A DNA stretch of 45,410 bases, from the NCBI GenBank assembly GCA_022360175.1, contig JAKSDI010000173.1, forward strand, positions 1 to 45,410. The letters are read 5' to 3'. Numbering within the stretch: the first letter of the stretch is position 1; the number at the start of each line of letters is the position of its first letter. Position numbers and translations under genes: made by a program. The notes under the pieces are model-generated. The model saw only the letters and a list, made by a program, of their open reading frames with translations, ran no database searches and was not told the origin of the DNA. This document shows positions 26,260-32,975 of this stretch, in pieces. The DNA is from Chitinophagales bacterium. Its GTDB lineage: Bacteria; Bacteroidota; Bacteroidia; Chitinophagales; Saprospiraceae.

Positions 26260-27906
26260 TTATGCTTCGCAGCTCGTGCAGGTAGCCATATTAGCAATCA
26301 GTTCTTTAGAAACACTCTGGCTTCGCTGATAATATAGTGTCTTAACTCCTTGCCTCCAGGCTTCAATCAGCAGGGCATTTACTTCTTTGACAGGCAGGTT
26401 TGAAGGAATATTTAGATTAAGGCTTTGTGCCTGATCAACATATTTTTGACGAATAGCTGCTTGTTGAATTATTTCCAGCTGGCTTATTTCCTTAAAAGTT
26501 TTGAATACCGCTCTTTCATCTTCTGTCAAATCTCCCAGATGTTGTACACTACCCTGATGAAGCATGATGCTCCTCCATGTTTTTTCAGTATCCAGTCCCT
26601 TTTCCTGGAGTAGCCTATGCAAATGCTTATTCTTCCTCATAAAATTACCCTTCGCCAATCCTGCCTTATAATAATTGCTACTAAAAGGTTCAATGCCTGG
26701 AGAGGTTTGGCCTAATATCGCAGAGGAAGAGGTAGTTGGCGCAATCGCCATCAATGTTGTATTTCTCCTGCCATACCCCTTCAGCACTTCAGGTTCACCA
26801 TATCTTTGGGCCAATTCCTCACTTGCATTAAGAGCGTTTTCACTAATATCTTTAAAAATGAGATGAGTCAGGCTTCTGGCCTGAATTCCTTCGAAAGGAA
26901 TATTATTTTTTTGAAGATAGGAATGCCATCCCATCACTCCCAGGCCTAATGCACGATGGCGCTTTGCAAAACGGTTGGCTGCAGCCAGGTAATGATTACC
27001 TTCCGTCTTGGCAATGAACTCCTGTAATACCGCATCCAAAAAGTAGATGGCTAATTGAACAGCATTCGTATCCTTCCATTCATCATACAATTCCAGATTC
27101 ATAGAAGAGAGGCAACAAATGAAAGATTCATCAGCACTGGATGGCAATGCAATTTCGGCACAAAGATTACTGGAATGGATCATCATTCCCTGTTCCTTGT
27201 ATACTTCTGGTTTGTGGTTATTGATATTATCCGTAAAAAAGATATAAGGCAATCCCTTTTGCTGCCGGCTCTCTAACACCATAGCCCAGACTTCCCGCTT
27301 TGATCGATCACCATCAATCATTTCCTGCATCCAATAATCCGGTACACAAACGCCAAAGAATAGATTTTGGATAGGATGGCCAATCTTTTTTATACTTAAA
27401 AACTCTTTGATATCCGGATGATCTATATCCAGATAAGCAGCAAAAGCCCCTCTGCGCACTCCTCCTTGAGAAATGGTGTCCATTGCAGTATCAAATAACT
27501 TCATAAAGCTCACGGCTCCACTGCTTTTACCATTATCTGTCACTACGCTGCCTCGTTCACGTAATTCACCAAAGTAGCCCGAAGTACCGCCGCCTATTTT
27601 CGTTTGCATGATCACTTCCCCCAATTTGTGAGTGATCCCTTCTATTGTATCTGGCACATAGACATTAAAGCAGGAAATAGGAAGCCCTCTTTCTGTTCCC
27701 ATATTAGCCCAGATAGGAGAACTTAAGCTCATCCATCCCCGTTCGACTATTTCTGTGAAGGCACTCGCCAACTCAGGCTGATGCAACCTATTAGCAGCAG
27801 CTTTGGCTACCCGTTCAATAGCCGATTTAGCGGTTTCTCCTTCCAATAAATATCCTCTATTTAATATATGCTGACTTTCCTTATTTAGCCACCAAAGTCT
27901 TTCCAT
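26260..27906 (-). CDS. nrdA: Class I ribonucleotide reductase, large (alpha) subunit, without ATP cone
   Basis: A 548-residue catalytic subunit; E. coli NrdA is about 760 residues. The ATP-cone activity domain is absent from the N-terminus, which starts directly with the domain before the ten-stranded barrel. Key residues are visible: C79 (PISCFNVY), the radical-site block SSNLCAEIAL (N247, C249, E251), a partner cysteine in FICCLSSMN (C264/C265), a YY pair in LYYQRS, and the C-terminal CTSCEA redox cysteines. It reduces ribonucleoside diphosphates with NrdB. It is the last gene of the nrdB-thioesterase-nrdA unit, 12 bp after the thioesterase stop, and so presumably under the cobalamin riboswitch. 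Confidence 0.94.
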   Translation of the reverse strand: MERLWWLNKESQHILNRGYLLEGETAKSAIERVAKAAANRLHQPELASAFTEIVERGWMSLSSPIWANMGTERGLPISCFNVYVPDTIEGITHKLGEVIMQTKIGGGTSGYFGELRERGSVVTDNGKSSGAVSFMKLFDTAMDTISQGGVRRGAFAAYLDIDHPDIKEFLSIKKIGHPIQNLFFGVCVPDYWMQEMIDGDRSKREVWAMVLESRQQKGLPYIFFTDNINNHKPEVYKEQGMMIHSSNLCAEIALPSSADESFICCLSSMNLELYDEWKDTNAVQLAIYFLDAVLQEFIAKTEGNHYLAAANRFAKRHRALGLGVMGWHSYLQKNNIPFEGIQARSLTHLIFKDISENALNASEELAQRYGEPEVLKGYGRRNTTLMAIAPTTSSSAILGQTSPGIEPFSSNYYKAGLAKGNFMRKNKHLHRLLQEKGLDTEKTWRSIMLHQGSVQHLGDLTEDERAVFKTFKEISQLEIIQQAAIRQKYVDQAQSLNLNIPSNLPVKEVNALLIEAWRQGVKTLYYQRSQSVSKELIANMATCTSCEA

Positions 27907-27918
27907 TAGTTTAATTTT

Positions 27919-28305
27919 TTATGTAACCGGAATCGGATTTCTGTTTTCATCAATTGCAACGAAAGTGAATGTCCCTTGTATGGAATGGCGCCGTTTTTTC
28001 TCATACATCTCTTCCTGGTAAATTTCCACCTTCACATCAAGGCTTGTATTACCAACCTTAACGACCTCTCCTACCAATTCTATAATTGTATCGGCAGGGA
28101 TAGGCTCATTAAAATCAATCTTACTGGAAGAGACGGTGACCATTCGCTTTCTGCTAAATCGCGTAGCAGTTATAAAAGCTACTTCGTCCATTAATTGCAT
28201 AGCAGTTCCACCAAACAGCGTATTATAATGATTAGTTGTATTGGGAAAAACCACTTTAAAAAGCCTGGTTACAGAGCTTTCAATTCGCTCTTTATATTCG
28301 GTCAT
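27919..28305 (-). CDS. Hotdog-fold acyl-CoA thioesterase
   Basis: A 128-residue protein from the ATG at 28305 (MTEYKERIESS); the frame extends upstream into nrdB but that part lacks homology-like features. The sequence NHYNTLFGGTAMQLMDEVAF and SSKIDFNEPIPADTIIEL is the YciA/BFIT-type hotdog thioesterase, which hydrolyses acyl-CoA to free acid and CoA in the cytosol. It sits 31 bp after the nrdB stop and 12 bp before the nrdA start. That places a lipid enzyme within a DNA-precursor operon; the link may be only positional. Confidence 0.88.
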   Translation of the reverse strand: MTEYKERIESSVTRLFKVVFPNTTNHYNTLFGGTAMQLMDEVAFITATRFSRKRMVTVSSSKIDFNEPIPADTIIELVGEVVKVGNTSLDVKVEIYQEEMYEKKRRHSIQGTFTFVAIDENRNPIPVT

Positions 28306-28336
28306 ATTTATGTTATTTACTAATACTTCGAAAGCA

Positions 28337-29311
28337 TTAGAATAGATCATCTGCTGTAATGCTCTTATCGTGTTTGGTATAATCAACTGGCCTTTTGGCA
28401 AAAAAATCATCCAGGCTATTAGCAAAAATTTCCTCTTCAAACCATTTCATTGGCTTATAATCCTGTTCTGAAACGAAGAATTGTTTTTCCAAGCCTACCT
28501 GTTCCATGCTTTCATCTGCACGGAATTTCATAAAATTGAGTAAATCGTTTTTGCTGATATTTTCCAGTTCACCCTCTTCAAATATCCAGTCGAGTATTTC
28601 TGCTTCTACATCAATAGAGTAAGCTACTATTTCCCGAATTTGGGTTATTGTAGTTGCATCAAAAAAATCGGGAAACTCTCGCCTGATTTCATTGACGATA
28701 TAAATCCCTGCGTTTGCATGTATTTGCTCATCTATTGAAGTCCACGCTATGATATTGCTCACATTCTTCATCACCCCCTTAAAGCGGGTAAAAGAAAGCA
28801 GAATTGCAAACTGGCTGAAGAGCGATACGTTTTCAATAAGTATGGAGAAAAGTATGAGTGAAAACAGGTACTTTTTCTTGTCATCTGCTTTCGTATAAGC
28901 AAGTGCTTTTGATAGATAGTCTACCCGTTTTCTAATCACTGGAACCTCTATGAGCGTAGCAAACTCATCATTATATCCAAGTACTTCTAACAAGCGAGAA
29001 TAAGCCTGGGAGTGGCGAAACTCACATTCCGCAAAGGTGCTACCCAAACCATTAAATTCAGGCTTTGGCAGATGATCATATAGGTTGCCCCAAAAAGACT
29101 TCACCGCTACCTCTATTTGAGCAATCGCTAATAAACTTTTCTTTACAATCTGCTTTTCCTCTCCAGACAGATAAGTATGGAAATCTTGTACATCTGCTGT
29201 GAAATCTATTTCAGAATGTACCCAAAATGATTTATTGATGGCTTCTGTGAAGTCTAGAATTTCAGGGTATTCAAACGGTTTGTAGTTGAGGCGTTTATCA
29301 AAAATGCTCAT
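28337..29311 (-). CDS. nrdB: Class I ribonucleotide reductase, small (beta) radical subunit
   Basis: A 324-residue R2 protein. Metal ligands are present: E67 (AQIEVAV), E97 and H100 (AECEFRHSQAY), E160 (ILIENVS), E195 and H198 (IDEQIHA). The radical tyrosine position is Y104, four after H100 as in E. coli R2 (H118, Y122). So it is a conventional tyrosyl-radical di-metal protein, not the metal-free Ie or Tyr-less Ic type. No ATP cone is fused to it. It is the first gene of the operon and is preceded by a 285-nt leader carrying a cobalamin riboswitch. Confidence 0.95.
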   Translation of the reverse strand: MSIFDKRLNYKPFEYPEILDFTEAINKSFWVHSEIDFTADVQDFHTYLSGEEKQIVKKSLLAIAQIEVAVKSFWGNLYDHLPKPEFNGLGSTFAECEFRHSQAYSRLLEVLGYNDEFATLIEVPVIRKRVDYLSKALAYTKADDKKKYLFSLILFSILIENVSLFSQFAILLSFTRFKGVMKNVSNIIAWTSIDEQIHANAGIYIVNEIRREFPDFFDATTITQIREIVAYSIDVEAEILDWIFEEGELENISKNDLLNFMKFRADESMEQVGLEKQFFVSEQDYKPMKWFEEEIFANSLDDFFAKRPVDYTKHDKSITADDLF

Positions 29312-29451
29312 CTCTTTCTATAGCTTGTTCGGTTAGTAAATCAGCGCAAAAAGCAATAAAAGTCCCAAACAAGCACCAGGGCGGGTATATAGTTATTACT
29401 ATAATGTAGGTACATGCTTCGGCTATTACTTTTTTTGCGAAAGCAAAAGCC

Positions 29452-29597
29452 AACAAACAAGGAAGGTAGCCTGACTTACAGAAACAATTGATCCGTTCAC
29501 AGTTGCGCAACAGCCCGCGATTTTCACGCGGTTCCCCTTTTTTTATGCACTTAGTACTTTCAGTCGCTTTATAATCTAGTGCACAACCTTGTTGTTT
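29452..29597 (-). promoter_or_regulatory. Cobalamin (B12) riboswitch in the nrd leader
   Basis: The minus strand carries, in order, a P1 strand AACAACAAGG, an AAAGGGGAA block (about 29530-29540), the GTGAAAATC loop with its CCGCG/CGCGG stem, GCTG, GCGCAACTGTGAAC, and the B12-box end GTAAGTCAGGCTACCTTCC (29479-29461), then CCTTGTTTGTT pairing back to the P1 strand. These are the conserved elements of the cobalamin family in the right order and spacing. The insert between ACTGTGAAC and the B12 box is short. It should reduce nrd expression when cobalamin is abundant. The platform, between 29451 and the nrdB ATG at 29311, includes a small hairpin at 29430-29450. Confidence 0.92.
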
Positions 29598-29607
29598 TTT
29601 ATGCGGT

Positions 29608-29615
29608 CAAATCTA
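29608..29615 (-). promoter_or_regulatory. -7 promoter box of the nrd operon
   Basis: TAGATTTG on the minus strand (29615-29608) is a full TAnnTTTG match, and the start point it predicts (about 29602) falls just before the riboswitch P1 strand. No -33 TTTG is visible at 19 bp. Confidence 0.65.
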
Positions 29616-29642
29616 TGCTAAAAAACGCTGGCATCTCGTTGA

Positions 29643-29669
29643 AAGTTATCCACATTTTGTGGATAACTT
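29643..29669. promoter_or_regulatory. Inverted pair of perfect DnaA boxes upstream of nrdB
   Basis: TTATCCACA (29646-29654) and TGTGGATAA (29658-29666) face each other across TTT; the symmetry extends to 12-base arms (29643-29669). Both match the consensus DnaA box. The centre is about 54 bp upstream of the inferred start point. Confidence 0.7.
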
Positions 29670-29755
29670 GCTCGCAAATGAACCTCACCCCTTATAAACA
29701 TTGGCTGTTAAATAAATGTAAACACCCGAATTGAGCGTCTTTAAAAATAAATGTA

Positions 29756-30157
29756 TCATTCATAGGTACGACCGGACAAATGATTGTACAAATGCAAGCC
29801 AACTAAGGCAATTGCTCCTATATACATAAGCGCATGCCCTACAAAATGAAAGTGAAAAGTCTCTGCCAAAATAGTTAGAGCCACTAGTGACCAGGCAGAC
29901 CACATGCCCCATTTAATCCAGGATTTTGGATTCTGCCTCGTAGTATGCCAGATAGCCCAAAAAGCTATTAGTAAAAAAGCATAGTCTATCAATAACCAAT
30001 ACCAGGGTATTTCTGAATGCCCCGCTACTTGTGTCCCAAAATGAACTGAAGCTTGAGCGATAAAAACAAGTGGTGTAAGCGCACAATGGATCGCACATAA
30101 TCCACTAGCCCAGGCGCCAACAATATCTGCATTTATTTTGCTTAAAAACGTAGACAT
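29756..30157 (-). CDS. MerC-domain membrane protein
   Basis: A 133-residue inner-membrane protein with four hydrophobic segments (about 10-30, 50-70, 82-102, 106-126). The first helix has GLCAIHC, the cysteine pair by which MerC-type proteins bind and pass metal ions. In Bacteroidota such genes often sit next to Fur-family regulators, and this one does, with the nrd operon in between. The direction opposes the 30.5-kb operon. Metal specificity is not visible; mercury is unlikely to be the only substrate given the setting. Confidence 0.85.
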   Translation of the reverse strand: MSTFLSKINADIVGAWASGLCAIHCALTPLVFIAQASVHFGTQVAGHSEIPWYWLLIDYAFLLIAFWAIWHTTRQNPKSWIKWGMWSAWSLVALTILAETFHFHFVGHALMYIGAIALVGLHLYNHLSGRTYE

Positions 30158-30201
30158 AATTAATTATACTTTAAGTCAAAATGACTGATCTCTCAAAATC
30201 C

Positions 30202-30387
30202 ATTTAATTAAGTAAGGGAGCACATTTAATTAATCTTTTTATGATGGCATTTTTTTACCCATATCTGCGTTGCGTACTCGTGTTAATAGCTATGGCTATT
30301 ACACTCCGCCACGCCTTGATATGAGCAAAAACCTGATCCACCAAAAAAGCAACCTAATTATGCTCTCTTACTTAGAATCTATTAAAT
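30202..30387. repeat. MITE-like palindromic element
   Basis: A long imperfect palindrome centred near 30292 on AATAGC-TATG-GCTATT, with further matching segments (CATATC/GATATG, TTTTTT/GCAAAA). The ends AAGTAAGGGAGCA (30210-30222) and TGCTCTCTTACTT (30361-30373) form a 13-base inverted repeat with one mismatch. No coding capacity is seen. Confidence 0.7.
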
Positions 30388-30427
30388 ATTAATGCATGGG
30401 TAATTCTAGTATGTCAACAACTTAAAA

Positions 30428-30442
30428 TGCAACACTGTTGCA
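30428..30442. promoter_or_regulatory. TGCAAC-N3-GTTGCA palindrome, probable Fur-family operator (site 2)
   Basis: TGCAACACTGTTGCA is palindromic across seven bases each side of a central C. It is 62 bp before the ATG of the CxxC protein. Confidence 0.65.
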
Positions 30443-30474
30443 AAAATAGGAAAGTTAGCAATAAATGTTATATT

Positions 30475-30489
30475 CGCAACGTTGTTGCA
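30475..30489. promoter_or_regulatory. GCAAC-N3-GTTGC palindrome, probable Fur-family operator (site 3)
   Basis: CGCAACGTTGTTGCA lies 47 bp from site 2 and ends 14 bp before the ATG. Its position over the likely start of transcription fits repression. Confidence 0.6.
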
Positions 30490-30503
30490 TTTAAAATAAG
30501 AAA

Positions 30504-30953
30504 ATGAATTTCTCTCGATTAATTCTCTGCCTTGGATTTTCTCTATTCACGCTGTTTACAATCAAAGCACAAGAACTGATTGATTGGAAATCATTGGCAG
30601 ATGTTCGCTTTAAGAGCCAATATTCAAAAGACCTGGGAGCTTATTATCTGATCCCCAAGTTTGGAAGTACTATATCTAAACTAGATGAACAGGAAGTTAT
30701 TCTGTCTGGTTATTTCATACCATTTAATGAGCAACAAAAATTCTATGTTCTCTCCAAATTCCCTCTGTCTTCCTGTTTCTTTTGTGGAGCTGCAGGACCT
30801 GAGACAATAGTAGAGCTTCAGTTGGACCCTACTGTTACAGAGCGCTTTAGAATGGATCAACAGCTCACTTTCAAAGGGCAATTGATTTTAAATGATGATG
30901 ACCTTGACCACTGCAATTATATCTTACGCAATGCTGAACCAGTAAAAAATTAG
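30504..30953 (+). CDS. Secreted CxxC protein of the DUF3299-like type
   Basis: A 149-residue protein with a signal peptide (MNFSRLILCLGFSLFTLF, to about 22). The mature part has IDWKSLADVRFKSQYSKDLG, then ILSGYFIPFN, and the conspicuous CFFCGAAGPE (CxxC, about 91-100), ending with FKGQLILNDDDLDHCNYIL. These segments match a family of periplasmic proteins in Bacteroidota and Proteobacteria that I recall as DUF3299-like and of unknown function. It is preceded by two Fur-type palindromes and followed 6 bp later by the His-rich lipoprotein, so it probably helps handle a metal in the periplasm. Confidence 0.8.
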   Translation: MNFSRLILCLGFSLFTLFTIKAQELIDWKSLADVRFKSQYSKDLGAYYLIPKFGSTISKLDEQEVILSGYFIPFNEQQKFYVLSKFPLSSCFFCGAAGPETIVELQLDPTVTERFRMDQQLTFKGQLILNDDDLDHCNYILRNAEPVKN

Positions 30954-30959
30954 TATCCA

Positions 30960-31403
30960 ATGAAAGACAAAGCCTTATTCATACTTCTACTATTATTTAT
31001 AATGGCGGCTTGCACGAATGAGCCTATCGATCCAAAGCTCGAAGCAGCAGCAGCAATACATGAAGAAGCTATCAAAACGGAGCAGCTAGTAAGAACTACA
31101 CTGGACAGCCTGAAGCAGCATAAAGAGCAACTAAGCACACAGGAGGATACTCTTTCAGATTCTGATCAAGTTTTTATTTCACGGTATGATAGCTTGCAAT
31201 CCGATTTAGCATCCTGGTCGGAAAATCTCATTGAAGTTCCTGGTTTTGAACATCACCATCATCATCATGGTGAAGCTTGCCATCACGATCATGGTAAAAA
31301 AATACCCGAAGTAACACCAGAACACATGCTTAGTATTCAAAAAGAATTTCGGGATAGTATAATGGCTATAAAGCATAGGGCTGATCAACTGATCTCGCTG
31401 TGA
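30960..31403 (+). CDS. His-rich metal-binding lipoprotein
   Basis: A 147-residue lipoprotein: residues 1-17 are a signal peptide with a lipobox ending MAAC (lipid-modified C18). A helical, charged segment follows (about 25-92). Residues 98-111 carry six consecutive His (98-103), then GEAC and H108, H109, D110, H111. A final helix has MLSIQKEFRDSI. The His/Cys cluster is a likely Zn, Ni or Cu sink in the periplasm. The helical parts resemble small Bacteroidota lipoproteins often annotated as viral A-type inclusion proteins. It forms an operon with the CxxC gene and sits under the putative Fur-family sites. Confidence 0.85.
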   Translation: MKDKALFILLLLFIMAACTNEPIDPKLEAAAAIHEEAIKTEQLVRTTLDSLKQHKEQLSTQEDTLSDSDQVFISRYDSLQSDLASWSENLIEVPGFEHHHHHHGEACHHDHGKKIPEVTPEHMLSIQKEFRDSIMAIKHRADQLISL

Positions 31404-31437
31404 TTTTTCTCTGCTGAAACCCACGACCAATCAACAT

Positions 31438-31454
31438 AAAAGACTTAGTCTTTT
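31438..31454. terminator. Possible short bidirectional terminator
   Basis: AAAAGACT-T-AGTCTTTT, an A/T-flanked palindrome between the convergent lipoprotein and CoA-transferase genes. The stem is short and overlaps the CoA-transferase gene's stop codon, so the assignment is weak. Confidence 0.35.
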
Positions 31455-32716
31455 TATCGCCAAATTTCAAATGCTTCACGCTCCAAAGATTCTCTGTGAG
31501 CCGGATGAGCAATGCTAATCAGCAGCTTAATGCGTTCGCGTATACTCTTACCGTGTAAGTTTACAGCACCATACTCTGTTACGACCCAATGCACATGAGC
31601 ACGTGTCGTAACGACACCAGCTCCTGCTTTCAGGCGAGGTACAATTTTACTGATTCCTTTTCCCGTCACAGATGGAAGAGCAATAATTGGTTTACCTTCT
31701 TTTGAAAGAGAAGCTCCCCGTATAAAATCCATTTGTCCTCCTACACCAGAATATATCTGAGACCCTATAGAATCGGCACATACCTGTCCTGTAAGATCTA
31801 CTTCTATTGCACTGTTGATAGCAGTAACTTTAGGATTCTTTTTAATAACCGCAGTACTATTTATATACGCAAAATCCAGCATTTTCACCATAGGATTATC
31901 ATCGATAAAATCATACAGTTTTTGTGACCCCATTACAAAAGAGGCCGTAATCATGCCGGGGTGTTTTTTCTTATTACTTCCGTTAATGATTCCTTTTTCT
32001 ACTAAAGGTAAGACTCCATCAGAAAACATTTCTGAATGTATTCCCAGGTCTTTATGGTTTCCAAGAGAGGCCAAAACTGCATTTGGGATTGCTCCAATTC
32101 CCATTTGCAAGCATGCCCCGTCATCTACCAATTGAGCGACATAGCGCCCAATAGCCATTTCTGTTTCACTCAGAGGATGAGGTTCCACTTCAGGTAGAGG
32201 TTCGTCATGCTCTACCATAACATCAATATGATCAATATGGATGAGGCCATCGCCATGTGTTCGAGGCATATGTTTATTCACCTGGGCAATTACGAACTTA
32301 GCACTTGACTCCGCCGCCAGAGAAACATCAACCGAAGACCCTAACGAGCAAAATCCATGCTGGTCTGGAGGTGATACAGAGATGAGTGCTATATCCAAAG
32401 GAATAATCCTTTCGCGGAATAAAGCAGGAGCTTCACTTAAAAAGATCGGTATATAACTACCACGGCCGTCTCTAATAGCATGCCTGATATTAGGGCCCAC
32501 GAATAATGCTTTAATATTAAATGCATCACCACAACTTTCATCTGCATATGGTGCATCCCCTTCTGTATGAATCTGATATATATTTACCCCTGTCAATTCA
32601 GGAGCACGTTCTGACATTGCTCTGACTAGAGCCTGCGGAGCAGCAGCAATCGAGTGAATATATACGTTGTCACCTGATTTAATATGCTTTACTGCTTCCT
32701 GAGCCGTAGTTACCAT
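31454..32716 (-). CDS. Acetyl-CoA hydrolase/transferase (4-hydroxybutyrate CoA-transferase-like)
   Basis: A 420-residue family I CoA-transferase. Both domains are present: the N-terminal half (GDNVYIHSIAAAPQAL) and the C-terminal half with catalytic E229 in GIHSEMFSDG, and GGQMDFIRGAS near 325-340. Members swap CoA between acetate, succinate, butyrate or 4-hydroxybutyrate, or hydrolyse acetyl-CoA. In Bacteroidota the length and motif order match the enzymes labelled 4-hydroxybutyrate or acetate CoA-transferase; the acid cannot be chosen. It is monocistronic here, convergent with the lipoprotein operon. Confidence 0.92.
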   Translation of the reverse strand: MVTTAQEAVKHIKSGDNVYIHSIAAAPQALVRAMSERAPELTGVNIYQIHTEGDAPYADESCGDAFNIKALFVGPNIRHAIRDGRGSYIPIFLSEAPALFRERIIPLDIALISVSPPDQHGFCSLGSSVDVSLAAESSAKFVIAQVNKHMPRTHGDGLIHIDHIDVMVEHDEPLPEVEPHPLSETEMAIGRYVAQLVDDGACLQMGIGAIPNAVLASLGNHKDLGIHSEMFSDGVLPLVEKGIINGSNKKKHPGMITASFVMGSQKLYDFIDDNPMVKMLDFAYINSTAVIKKNPKVTAINSAIEVDLTGQVCADSIGSQIYSGVGGQMDFIRGASLSKEGKPIIALPSVTGKGISKIVPRLKAGAGVVTTRAHVHWVVTEYGAVNLHGKSIRERIKLLISIAHPAHRESLEREAFEIWR

Positions 32717-32975
32717 GGGTTGGAAAGTTTTGTGGGTAAATACCCAATTGTTATCTATGTCGCAAAAGTAAATGAATGAAGTGCCTGTACACAGTGAGAT
32801 TTATCATTCCAGAGGTTGATATTCCGTAATATTTGTCTTTAATCACCTATTATATTCCGACCTTTAGCAGAAAGCAGGAGAGCCATATCTAAAATTCACA
32901 AAAGCTTAAAAAAGGCTTCACTTGTTATTCACAAGAGTTGTCGTTATTCACGCCAAAATCAACTCCTGATTATTT

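Larger units (their letters stand above)
29312..29755. other. Regulatory leader and promoter region of the nrd operon, 444 bp
   Basis: This gap has no gene. It contains, in transcription order on the minus strand, a DnaA-box palindrome, a TAGATTTG box, the cobalamin riboswitch and an expression-platform segment with a CTTTTGC ... GCAAAA hairpin (about 29430-29450). A minus-strand frame across the riboswitch is a chance product. Confidence 0.8.
30158..30503. other. Divergent intergenic region between the MerC gene and the lipoprotein operon
   Basis: 346 bp with no gene. It holds a MITE-like palindrome (about 30202-30387) and two TGCAAC-type operators near the right end (30428-30442 and 30475-30489). 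Confidence 0.7.

Noticed and set aside
28306-28440. 45-codon N-terminal extension of the thioesterase
   Set aside because: It overlaps the end of nrdB in another frame and adds no conserved sequence.
29298-29510. 70-residue minus-strand frame upstream of nrdB
   Set aside because: It overlaps the riboswitch and the nrdB start and has no protein-like features; the RNA explains the sequence.
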